DNA of 22,607 bases from Bacteroidales bacterium (lineage in GTDB: Bacteria > Bacteroidota > Bacteroidia > Bacteroidales > UBA932). Positions 14,958 to 21,051 of this stretch are shown here, one piece after another. The notes below the pieces were generated by a model, which saw nothing but the letters and a program-made list of their open reading frames with translations, did not search any database and was not told where the DNA came from. The DNA lies in the NCBI GenBank assembly GCA_024689525.1, contig JAILDI010000211.1, forward strand, positions 1 through 22,607, in the 5' to 3' direction. The stretch's first letter is position 1; every line of letters starts with the position of its first letter. The position numbers and the translations under genes are program-made.

Positions 14958-14992
14958 GCCACTCTGCAGAGAATAATGGATAAAAAGTAGTC

Positions 14993-15029
14993 GTGAAAAG
15001 CATGAAGACAACACTTTATGCTTTTCGCA
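14993..15029 (+). repeat. 37-base REP-like hairpin repeat, copy B
   Basis: GTGAAAAGCATGAAG folds against CTTTATGCTTTTCGC as a stem of up to 15 pairs with two G-T wobbles. It starts 35 bases after copy A, and 19 bases separate it from the transposase ATG, so it probably lies in that gene's 5' leader. GTAG occurs two bases upstream (14987-14990). Confidence 0.8.
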
Positions 15030-15048
15030 ATAATAAACAGAAGAACAC

Positions 15049-15984
15049 ATGAAACAAACGTATCACATTTCTCTATCCTCTCACGATGAAGTAATGTTTC
15101 GCAGCGAGTCAGACTTGGTCATGGGCTTTAACTGCCTGGCGATAGGAGTCCTGGAAACGGATTCCTCACTGCTGGCCGAGGGGTTCCTGTCTACGCATAT
15201 TCATGCTATGCCGATGACAGGCTGGCCGGACGAACTTTTGAGACGTTTCCGCTATGCTTATACGCGCTACTTCAATGCGAAGTATCACAGACGTGGACGG
15301 CTTGGTCAGAGAACGCCGTTCGTAACGGAGGTTGAAGGGTTCTATCATCGACTTACGGTAATCAACTACTTGAACCGTCAGGGGCTGCACCATGGAATAG
15401 CACCGACACCGTTTGCATATAAACACTGCTCTTCAAACTCGTTCTTTAAGGACGCACTGGGCAAGGGAGAAGATCCCGCGCTTCTGCCGCAGGAGCAAAG
15501 ATACAAGTATCTCCCCGGCCGCGGGCCTCTTCCCCTGCAGTACAGGATGGACGATTCCGGTATGATTATGCGCGAGGATATTCTGGAAGTCGCTTTGGTT
15601 GAGTCAATGTACGGAACCCCGCGCAACTACCTTTATCAGATGAACAGGGTGGGGGATGAAATCTATCGTGAAGACCAGAAGGCAGAAGAATCAAGATCAC
15701 CGCTCATAACTTTGGAACTTATAGAGAAAGGGATCCCGGAACTGGATGTGGCTCAATTGTTAAGGAACGAAAACGGCAAGCACAATCCCGTCAATATTAC
15801 AGATATTGAATTGTGTGAGTTGATAGACAAGCATTATCTTCCCATGTTCAGTACGGCGGAAACAATATATGAAGCCAGCGTATCGGACAGAATCCGAATG
15901 TGTAGATGTATCAGCGGCGATCTTTGGGCAACACGGCACAAACGAAGCACTGAAGCTCAACTTAAACGCTGCCTCATACTGTAA
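15049..15984 (+). CDS. Y1-type HUH transposase, RAYT-like (REP-associated)
   Basis: The 311-residue protein has the HUH single-strand nuclease motif as THIHAM (H50 and H52), followed by a helix with the candidate nucleophilic Tyr in RYAYTRYFNAKYHRRGRLGQR (Y71, Y74 or Y79). This is the arrangement of Y1 transposases of the IS200/RAYT group. A longer C-terminal half (about 180-311) resembles a helical DNA-binding tail and contains ITDIELCELIDKHYLP and ISGDLWATRHKRSTEAQL. It is flanked by two 37-base hairpins on each side. RAYTs nick and join single-stranded REP hairpins and are usually single-copy and domesticated. Its codon use is more AT-rich than its neighbours, suggesting separate ancestry. 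The other possibility is a complete IS200/IS605-like element, whose ends would be the hairpins. Confidence 0.8.
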   Translation: MKQTYHISLSSHDEVMFRSESDLVMGFNCLAIGVLETDSSLLAEGFLSTHIHAMPMTGWPDELLRRFRYAYTRYFNAKYHRRGRLGQRTPFVTEVEGFYHRLTVINYLNRQGLHHGIAPTPFAYKHCSSNSFFKDALGKGEDPALLPQEQRYKYLPGRGPLPLQYRMDDSGMIMREDILEVALVESMYGTPRNYLYQMNRVGDEIYREDQKAEESRSPLITLELIEKGIPELDVAQLLRNENGKHNPVNITDIELCELIDKHYLPMFSTAETIYEASVSDRIRMCRCISGDLWATRHKRSTEAQLKRCLIL

Positions 15985-15988
15985 ATAC

Positions 15989-16025
15989 GCGAAAAGCACG
16001 AAACGTCCATCTCGTGCTTTTCAAA
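15989..16025 (+). repeat. 37-base REP-like hairpin repeat, copy C
   Basis: GAAAAGCACGA pairs perfectly with TCGTGCTTTTC (11 bp) across a 10-base loop. It starts 4 bases after the transposase stop codon. It matches copy D at 26 of 37 positions and copy B at 24 of 37. GTAA rather than GTAG lies upstream (15981-15984). Confidence 0.8.
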
Positions 16026-16060
16026 TACAGATTTCAAGTGTATTTTGCAGAAAGTTGGCC

Positions 16061-16097
16061 TCGAAAGGCACGAACGGGCTGTTTCGTGCGTTTCGCA
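16061..16097 (+). repeat. 37-base REP-like hairpin repeat, copy D
   Basis: CGAAAGGCACGAA pairs with TTCGTGCGTTTCG with one G-G mismatch (13-base arms, 8-base loop). It starts exactly 35 bases after copy C, the same gap as between A and B, and is nearest to copy A (30 of 37). The remaining sequence to the nrdG stop at 16129 holds no gene. Confidence 0.8.
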
Positions 16098-16128
16098 CCA
16101 CCCGCCATTCCTGCGCCGCCTTACCCGC

Positions 16129-16638
16129 TTAGCGGGGCTTCACAAGTTCCACGGTGCCGGGGATGCGGTCCTCCGGCGGTTCGCCGTGCAGGTAGATGAT
16201 GCGCTGGTTGTCGCTGCCGCGGAAGAGGAGTTCCGTGTCGCGGCGCTCCAGTATGAACGGCCCGTCGACCAGGACGTCCAGGTAGGGCAGCATTGCGGCC
16301 ATTTCGGGATCGGCCTTGACTTCTTCAAGGGTGAATCCCGTCCAGCACCAGATGGTCTTGCCGGTTTCTTCCTTGATGCGGCGGGCCAGTTCGGTGAAGG
16401 CCGGGGCCTGGTACATGGGATCCCCGCCGGAGAACGAGACGTTGGACATCGAATCGGCCTTCACAATTTCCAACAGTTCATCCACCTCCATCCACTTGCC
16501 GGCGTTAAAGTCCCAGCTCTGAGGATTGTGGCAGCCCTTGCAGGCGTGGCGGCATCCGGCACAGTAAATGGCCGTACGGAAACCGGGTCCGTCGGCCATT
16601 GTCTGATGCAGGATATCGAGTACCCTTATTTTACTCAT
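16129..16638 (-). CDS. nrdG: Anaerobic ribonucleotide reductase activating enzyme
   Basis: NrdG is a radical-SAM enzyme that installs the glycyl radical on NrdD. The 169-residue protein has the C-x3-C-x2-C cluster motif (C29, C33, C36, in CAGCRHACKGCHNP), SFSGGDPM near 68-75, and the WCWTGFTLEEV segment, all typical. Its ATG lies 8 bases inside the end of nrdD, so translation is probably coupled. The product works in the cytoplasm without oxygen. Confidence 0.96.
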   Translation of the reverse strand: MSKIRVLDILHQTMADGPGFRTAIYCAGCRHACKGCHNPQSWDFNAGKWMEVDELLEIVKADSMSNVSFSGGDPMYQAPAFTELARRIKEETGKTIWCWTGFTLEEVKADPEMAAMLPYLDVLVDGPFILERRDTELLFRGSDNQRIIYLHGEPPEDRIPGTVELVKPR

Positions 16639-18841
16639 GCACTACGCGGTCGTGAAGTTCTGCGAGTTTGCCGGAATTCCAGCGGTTGGTGGTGCCAACC
16701 AGGTAGCCGGTGATGCGCTGAAGGGTGTCGATGTGGTGACCGTGGCAGTGAGGGCATTCGCGGAGGTCTTTCTCTGCGTTCTCGAAGCCGCAGTCCAGGC
16801 AGCGGTTGCGGTTGTGGTTCACGGAACCGTAGCCGATGTCGTACTTGTCCATCAGGTCGACAATCTGCATGATTGCCTCCGGATTGTGGGTGGCGTCGCC
16901 GTCGATTTCCACGTAGAAGATGTGTCCGGCGTTCTCGTACTTGTGGTACGGTCCCTCGATCTTTGCCTTGTGCTCGGGTGAGCAGTGGTAGTACACGGGA
17001 ATGTGGCTGGAGTTGGTGTAGTAGTCCTTGTCCGTGATGCCGGGGATGATGCCGAAGGTCTTCTTGTCCCTCTTGGTGAACCTGCCGGAGAGGCCCTCCG
17101 CCGGAGTTGCCAGGAAGGTGAAGTTGTGCTGGAAGGTCTCGGCGAAGCCGTTGATCTTCTCCGCCATATGGGAGACGATGCGCAGGCCAAGCTCCTGAGC
17201 CTCTTCGCTTTCGCCATGATGTTTGCCGATGAGGGCGATGAGGCATTCTGCAAGGCCGATGAAGCCGATACTCAGAGTACCCTGGTTGAGCACGGGCTCG
17301 ATGGTGTCGTTCTCGTCCAGCTTTTCGCTGCCAAGCCACAGGCCGTTCATAAGGAGCGGGAACTGCTTCTTGAGGGCGGTCTTCTGGAATTCGAAGCGCT
17401 CGTTCAGCTGACGTGCTGCGATGTCAAGGGCCCAGTCCAGTTTCTGGAAGAACTTCTTGATGCGCTCGTCCCTGTTCTCTTCTTCCCTCATTGCCTCGAT
17501 GGCCAGTTTCACGATATTGATGGTGGTGAAGCTCAGGTTGCCGCGGCCGATGGAGGTCTTGGGCCCGAAGCGGTTGCCGTACACGCGGGTGCGGCAGCCC
17601 ATGGTTGCAACCTCGTGCTCATAGCGCTTGGGATCGTCCGGTTTCCAGGCATCGTCCTGATTGTAGGTTGCGTCCAGGTTGAGGAAATTGGGGAAGAAGC
17701 GGCGCGCGCTCACGCGGCACGCGAACTTGTAAAGGTCATAGTTGGGATCCTCCGGGAGGTAGCTCACGCCCCTCTTCTTCTTCCAGATCTGGATGGGGAA
17801 GATGGCGGTGGAGCCGTTGCCCACGCCTTCATAGGTGGTGTTGAGGATTTCGCGGATGATGCAGCGGCCTTCTGCCGATGTGTCCGTGCCGTAGTTGATG
17901 GACGAGAACACAACCTGGTTGCCGCCGCGGCTGTGGATAGTGTTCATGTTGTGCACGAACGCCTCCATTGCCTGATGGACGCGGCTCACCGTCTGGTTGA
18001 TGGCGTGCTGCATCGCACGGTCCTTGCCCTGGAGGCCGATGAGGTCGCGCTTGATATAGTCGTCGATCTTCGCGGTCTTGAGCTCGCTGTAATCGGCATT
18101 GGACATTGCGCTTACCTGGTCAATTTCCTCTTCATAAGTCTTGCGCACGAAGGGGGCCAGATAGAAGTCGAATGCGGGGATGGCCTGTCCGCCGTGCATT
18201 TCGTTCTGCACGGTTTCCATGGAGATGCAGGCCAGGACGCTTGCGGTCTCGATGCGCTTTGCGGGGCGGGATTCGCCGTGGCCGGCCTTGAGGCCGTGCT
18301 CGAGGATGAGGTCCAGCGGGTGCTGGATGCAGGTGAGACTCTTGGTGGGATAGTAGTCCTTGTCGTGGATGTGGATGTAGTTGCCCATCACGGCCTCGCG
18401 AACGGGATCCGACAGGAGATTGTCGTCCACGTAGCTCTTGGTTGCCTCCGAGGCGAATTTCATCATCATGCCTGCAGGGGTGTCTGCATTCATGTTGGCG
18501 TTCTCACGGGTGATGTCGTTCACCTTTGCGCCGATGATATCTTCGAAAATCTCGTTGGTCTTTGCCTTGCGGGCGATGTTGCGCTTGTTGCGGTAGCGGA
18601 TGTATTCCTTCGCTACTTCCTTGCGCGGGCTGTTCATGAGTTCGTTCTCCACACAGTCCTGGATTTCCTCCACGCTCATCTCGTCCTGACCCAGGTTCGA
18701 GATGGTTTTTGCGATCTGTGCCGCAAGTACAATGTCTTCACCGTCCTCGGTGACGTCCATTGCTTTCAGGATGGCTGCAACAATCTTCTGGTTGTTGAAG
18801 TCTACTTTTCTACCGTCTCTTTTAAGTACACGTTTTACCAT
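16631..18841 (-). CDS. nrdD: Anaerobic (class III) ribonucleoside-triphosphate reductase
   Basis: NrdD reduces ribonucleotides to deoxyribonucleotides under anoxia using a glycyl radical. The 736-residue protein starts with an ATP-cone (VKRVLKRDGRKVDFNNQKIV), the allosteric dATP/ATP switch, followed by the barrel domain. Near the C-terminus are a zinc site (C681, C684, C696, C699) and the radical loop RITGYLVG with Gly712, followed by NRWNSGKLAEL. All key parts are complete and length is normal. nrdG follows with an 8-base overlap. A TATCTTTG promoter box lies about 90 bases upstream, leaving a leader of roughly 85 bases with a small GC hairpin. Confidence 0.97.
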   Translation of the reverse strand: MVKRVLKRDGRKVDFNNQKIVAAILKAMDVTEDGEDIVLAAQIAKTISNLGQDEMSVEEIQDCVENELMNSPRKEVAKEYIRYRNKRNIARKAKTNEIFEDIIGAKVNDITRENANMNADTPAGMMMKFASEATKSYVDDNLLSDPVREAVMGNYIHIHDKDYYPTKSLTCIQHPLDLILEHGLKAGHGESRPAKRIETASVLACISMETVQNEMHGGQAIPAFDFYLAPFVRKTYEEEIDQVSAMSNADYSELKTAKIDDYIKRDLIGLQGKDRAMQHAINQTVSRVHQAMEAFVHNMNTIHSRGGNQVVFSSINYGTDTSAEGRCIIREILNTTYEGVGNGSTAIFPIQIWKKKRGVSYLPEDPNYDLYKFACRVSARRFFPNFLNLDATYNQDDAWKPDDPKRYEHEVATMGCRTRVYGNRFGPKTSIGRGNLSFTTINIVKLAIEAMREEENRDERIKKFFQKLDWALDIAARQLNERFEFQKTALKKQFPLLMNGLWLGSEKLDENDTIEPVLNQGTLSIGFIGLAECLIALIGKHHGESEEAQELGLRIVSHMAEKINGFAETFQHNFTFLATPAEGLSGRFTKRDKKTFGIIPGITDKDYYTNSSHIPVYYHCSPEHKAKIEGPYHKYENAGHIFYVEIDGDATHNPEAIMQIVDLMDKYDIGYGSVNHNRNRCLDCGFENAEKDLRECPHCHGHHIDTLQRITGYLVGTTNRWNSGKLAELHDRVVHE

Positions 18842-18864
18842 TTCAGAGAGTGTTGATGACAGCG

Positions 18865-18880
18865 CCGGCTTTATTGCCGG
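18865..18880 (-). promoter_or_regulatory. Hairpin in the nrdD leader
   Basis: On the minus strand CCGGC-AATAAA-GCCGG forms a 5-bp GC stem in the middle of the nrdD 5' leader, about 24 bases before the ATG. It may influence translation or mRNA life. No NrdR-box pair was recognised. Confidence 0.35.
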
Positions 18881-18930
18881 ATGCCAAGGTTTATGTTATG
18901 TGTTTTAGTTTTTCCGATTAGTTCGGGAGA

Positions 18931-18938
18931 CAAAGATA
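18931..18938 (-). promoter_or_regulatory. -7 promoter element of nrdD-nrdG
   Basis: The minus strand reads TATCTTTG (TAnnTTTG), the same 8-mer as at sufB. It lies in an AT-rich block, 90 bases upstream of the ATG. No convincing -33 TTG is seen. Confidence 0.6.
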
Positions 18939-18993
18939 CAAGAATCATTTTTAGTTTTTTTCACTTTCTTAAGAAAAAGTTATCAACACAAGA

Positions 18994-19027
18994 CAAAAAT
19001 CCCTGTTAATTGTTTGATTAACAGGGA
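18994..19027 (-). terminator. Intrinsic terminator after the phosphopantetheinyl transferase gene
   Basis: On the minus strand CTCCCTGTTAAT... folds as CCCTGTTAAT (19026-19017) against ATTAACAGGG (19010-19001), 10 perfect pairs plus an A-T, with a 6-base loop, followed by ATTTTTG. It lies about 85 bases after the gene's stop. On the plus strand the hairpin is not followed by T residues, so it acts for the minus strand. Confidence 0.82.
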
Positions 19028-19111
19028 GTAAGCGAATTATTTAATTTTGAAAGTTTCTAAATTAAAACAATCTTGTTCCAATTTGGAAAAAGTTTTCAAC
19101 AGGGGCGGAAA

Positions 19112-19750
19112 TTACCTTACCACCCACACCAGGACGTGCCTGTCGAACACCATATATTCGAGCTCGAAATCCTCCTCCTCGCCGTCCTTGTCCTCGAAGG
19201 TGGCGTCCAGTTCGCCTTCGCCCCGGAGGCGGAAGCGCTCCACCTCGATCTGCTCCGCGAAATTCAGGTTGTACACGGACAGAAGTTTGAAGATGGCTTC
19301 CTTGGCGCACCAGTAGATGGCCAGCTGCTCGTTGCGTTTCTCGTCGTCCTCCAGATCGTCGATCTCGTCCTCGCTGAGGGCTTTCTTTTCCACGGCGGAG
19401 AAGTCCCTGTCCAGGGATTCTATGTCGATGCCGCAGTCTTCCTCCGGGTGCAGGATGACGGCCACATAGTTGGTGGTGTGGGTTATGGAGATGTTGACGG
19501 CGTCGTTCTCGATATAAGGCTTGCCGTTGTCGTGATGGCTCAGGTATACTTTTTCCTCGAAAAGCTCGTTGAGGAGGGCCCTCACGGCCAGCCTCTGCTT
19601 GCGCATCGACTCGCTGCCGATGAAGGAGATCTCCTCCATCTCATCGGTAGGGGTGGAACTGAGGGCGATGAGTTCCTCTTCGCTCTCTGTAATATGCCAC
19701 ACGCCGATGGTGGCTTCGTTACGTAATTTCTTTTTTAAATAAAGTCCCAT
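19112..19750 (-). CDS. 4'-phosphopantetheinyl transferase superfamily protein
   Basis: The protein transfers phosphopantetheine from CoA to a Ser of a carrier protein. Visible motifs are SHHDNGKPYI (71-80), NISITHT (86-92), the metal-binding GIDIESL (107-113) and WCAKEAIFKLL (146-156), as in Sfp-type two-lobe enzymes. At 212 residues it matches the Sfp-type length and not AcpS (about 120). Two very acidic stretches (SEDEIDDLEDDE and FEDKDGEEEDFELE) are unusual in degree. It forms a single-gene unit with its own promoter (-33 TTTG and -7 TATATTTG) and terminator. Whether it serves fatty-acid ACP or a secondary carrier cannot be told; no carrier gene lies nearby. Confidence 0.88.
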   Translation of the reverse strand: MGLYLKKKLRNEATIGVWHITESEEELIALSSTPTDEMEEISFIGSESMRKQRLAVRALLNELFEEKVYLSHHDNGKPYIENDAVNISITHTTNYVAVILHPEEDCGIDIESLDRDFSAVEKKALSEDEIDDLEDDEKRNEQLAIYWCAKEAIFKLLSVYNLNFAEQIEVERFRLRGEGELDATFEDKDGEEEDFELEYMVFDRHVLVWVVR

Positions 19751-19778
19751 AGCGCTATAGATATAAGTTTGACAAACT
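19749..19778. promoter_or_regulatory. Two small palindromes in the leader of the phosphopantetheinyl transferase gene
   Basis: ATAGCGCTAT (19749-19758), a perfect 10-base palindrome, overlaps the start codon. AGTTTG-A-CAAACT (19766-19778) lies just upstream in the same leader. They may be folded RNA or regulator sites; only symmetry supports this. The leader (19751-19856) contains no convincing small ORF. Confidence 0.3.
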
Positions 19779-19856
19779 GCCGTCAGACTTGACGTCGGCT
19801 ACGGGATAAAATGATACTGGACTGGGAGGCTCCATTCTTTTGTCAAAATTAACGTG

Positions 19857-19889
19857 CAAATATAGCTATTTTTTTGTGTATACAACAAA
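19857..19889 (-). promoter_or_regulatory. Promoter of the phosphopantetheinyl transferase gene
   Basis: On the minus strand TTTG (19889-19886) and TATATTTG (19864-19857) are separated by 21 bases, close to the Bacteroidota -33/-7 arrangement. It is divergent from the malate dehydrogenase promoter, 44 bases away. Confidence 0.65.
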
Positions 19890-19907
19890 TCTTTCCTTGA
19901 AAATTCG

Positions 19908-19915
19908 TATATTTG
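19908..19915 (+). promoter_or_regulatory. -7 promoter element of malate dehydrogenase
   Basis: TATATTTG matches TAnnTTTG exactly and lies 25 bases before the ATG at 19941. The flanks (cg before, ca after) equal those of the beta-helix gene promoter at 12242. Confidence 0.68.
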
Positions 19916-19940
19916 CAATCCGAATATAACTGACAATTTT

Positions 19941-20966
19941 ATGGATTTTCTAACCGACGAAAAACTTGTCATAGTGGGTGCAGCCGGTATGATCGGTTCC
20001 AACATGGCGTCAATTGCAGCAATGCTGCGTCTTACTCCCAATATCTGCCTTTACGATGTATATGAGCCCGGAAACAACGGTGTCCTCCTTGAAATGCAGC
20101 ACAGCGCATTCCCCCGTATGCGTTTCACTGCCACAACGGACCCGAAGGAAGCTTTCACCGGCGCCAAGTACATTATTTCTTCCGGTGGTGCCCCCCGAAA
20201 AGAAGGCATGACCCGTGAAGACCTCCTGAAGGGCAACTGCGAAATCGCAGCAACGCTGGGAGACAATATCCGCAAGTATTGCCCGGAAGTAAAACACGTG
20301 TTCATCATCTTCAACCCGGCGGACGTCACGGCCCTCACCGTTCTCATCCACTCCGGTCTCAGGCCTTGCCGCGTGTCTTCCCTTGCCGCACTGGACAGTA
20401 CCCGTCTGCAGACCAACCTTGCCAAGGAGTTCGGCGTCAGGCAGTCAGATGTGGAGAACGCCTACACTTATGGCGGCCACGGAGAGTCTATGGCCGTGTT
20501 TATGTCCAAGGCAACCATCTGCGGAACCCCCATTGCAAGTATGGGCCTTTCCAAGGAGCGCATAGAACACATCAAGAACGAAACCATCCAGGGCGGCGCC
20601 CAGATCATCAAGCTTCGTGGCCGCAGCTCCATCCAGAGCCCCGCATACCTTTCCGTGAAGGCGATTGAAGCCGCAATGAAGGGCGGAGAGAACTTCCCCT
20701 GGCCTTGCGGAACGTATGTGGACACTCACGAATACAGCCACGTCTTCATGGCAATGCCCACGTTTATGGACGCAACCGGTATACATTATTATATGCCGGA
20801 GGGCAACAAGGAAGAGCTGGCCGACCTCAAGGCATCCTACAACCACCTTGTGGAAATGCGTGAGACCATCATCAGCCTGGGCATCATTCCTCCCGTGGAC
20901 GAGTGGCACAAGATGAATCCCTATCTGTGGAACCGCAGGCTTCCCCGCATGAAGCCGGAGCAGTAA
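19941..20966 (+). CDS. mdh: Malate dehydrogenase (LDH/MDH superfamily)
   Basis: The enzyme interconverts malate and oxaloacetate with NAD, in Bacteroidales mostly in the reductive branch to fumarate and succinate. The 341-residue protein has the Rossmann loop GAAGMIG (13-19), the substrate loop APRKEGMTRED with R86 and R92, NPAD (125-128, where NPVD is usual), D152 and R155, and catalytic H180 in GGHGESM. The Arg in the substrate loop favours malate over lactate. The family usually has about 310-330 residues; here the C-terminus is slightly extended. It is a single-gene unit, with a long inverted repeat right after the stop. Confidence 0.88.
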   Translation: MDFLTDEKLVIVGAAGMIGSNMASIAAMLRLTPNICLYDVYEPGNNGVLLEMQHSAFPRMRFTATTDPKEAFTGAKYIISSGGAPRKEGMTREDLLKGNCEIAATLGDNIRKYCPEVKHVFIIFNPADVTALTVLIHSGLRPCRVSSLAALDSTRLQTNLAKEFGVRQSDVENAYTYGGHGESMAVFMSKATICGTPIASMGLSKERIEHIKNETIQGGAQIIKLRGRSSIQSPAYLSVKAIEAAMKGGENFPWPCGTYVDTHEYSHVFMAMPTFMDATGIHYYMPEGNKEELADLKASYNHLVEMRETIISLGIIPPVDEWHKMNPYLWNRRLPRMKPEQ

Positions 20967-20992
20967 GCCGGAAAATAGAAATATCCCAATAA

Positions 20993-21023
20993 ATGGGGAT
21001 TGACAATTTCCGTCAATCCCCAT
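20993..21023. promoter_or_regulatory. 12-bp inverted repeat overlapping the feoAB promoter
   Basis: ATGGGGATTGAC (20993-21004) pairs perfectly with GTCAATCCCCAT (21012-21023) across 7 bases. The left arm contains the -33 TTG, and the right arm ends on the first T of the -7 box. There is no T-run after it. It may be an operator for a metal-responsive repressor, a 3' end for mdh mRNA, or both. ATCCC at 20983-20987 could pair alternatively with the left arm. Confidence 0.6.
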
Positions 21024-21030
21024 AACTTTG
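21000..21030 (+). promoter_or_regulatory. Promoter of feoAB (-33 and -7)
   Basis: TTG (21000-21002) and TAACTTTG (21023-21030) are spaced by 20 bases, the best -33/-7 match in the window. The ATG of feoAB follows 22 bases later. Confidence 0.7.
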
Positions 21031-21044
21031 CACCCAAGTGCAAA
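21027..21044. promoter_or_regulatory. Second inverted repeat at the feoAB -7/start site
   Basis: TTTGCAC (21027-21033) is perfectly complementary to GTGCAAA (21038-21044), with a 4-base centre. It covers the end of the -7 box and the expected transcription start, a usual position for a repressor site. Confidence 0.5.
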
Positions 21045-21051
21045 ATCGACA

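Noticed and set aside
14921..16097. Target-site duplication or inverted ends of a classical DDE insertion sequence
   Set aside because: The flanking hairpins are in the same orientation on both sides rather than inverted ends, and the encoded enzyme has an HUH motif, not DDE. No short direct duplication could be recognised at the outer edges.
16985..18856. A 623-codon open frame on the plus strand opposite nrdD
   Set aside because: It is exactly antisense to nrdD, whose product is a full-length, motif-complete enzyme. The antisense product has low-complexity Val/His/Asp content typical of a mirrored GC-rich gene.
18994..19027. Terminator for a plus-strand gene
   Set aside because: On the plus strand the hairpin is followed by AGTAAG with no T-run and no plus-strand gene precedes it; the T-rich tail is on the minus-strand side.
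18905..19105. AT-rich block with TTATCAACA (18980) and TTTTCAACA (19093), considered as a replication origin
   Set aside because: Both 9-mers differ from the DnaA box TTATCCACA, there are only two, and the block is explained by the nrdD promoter and a terminator. dnaA, dnaN or other origin neighbours are absent.
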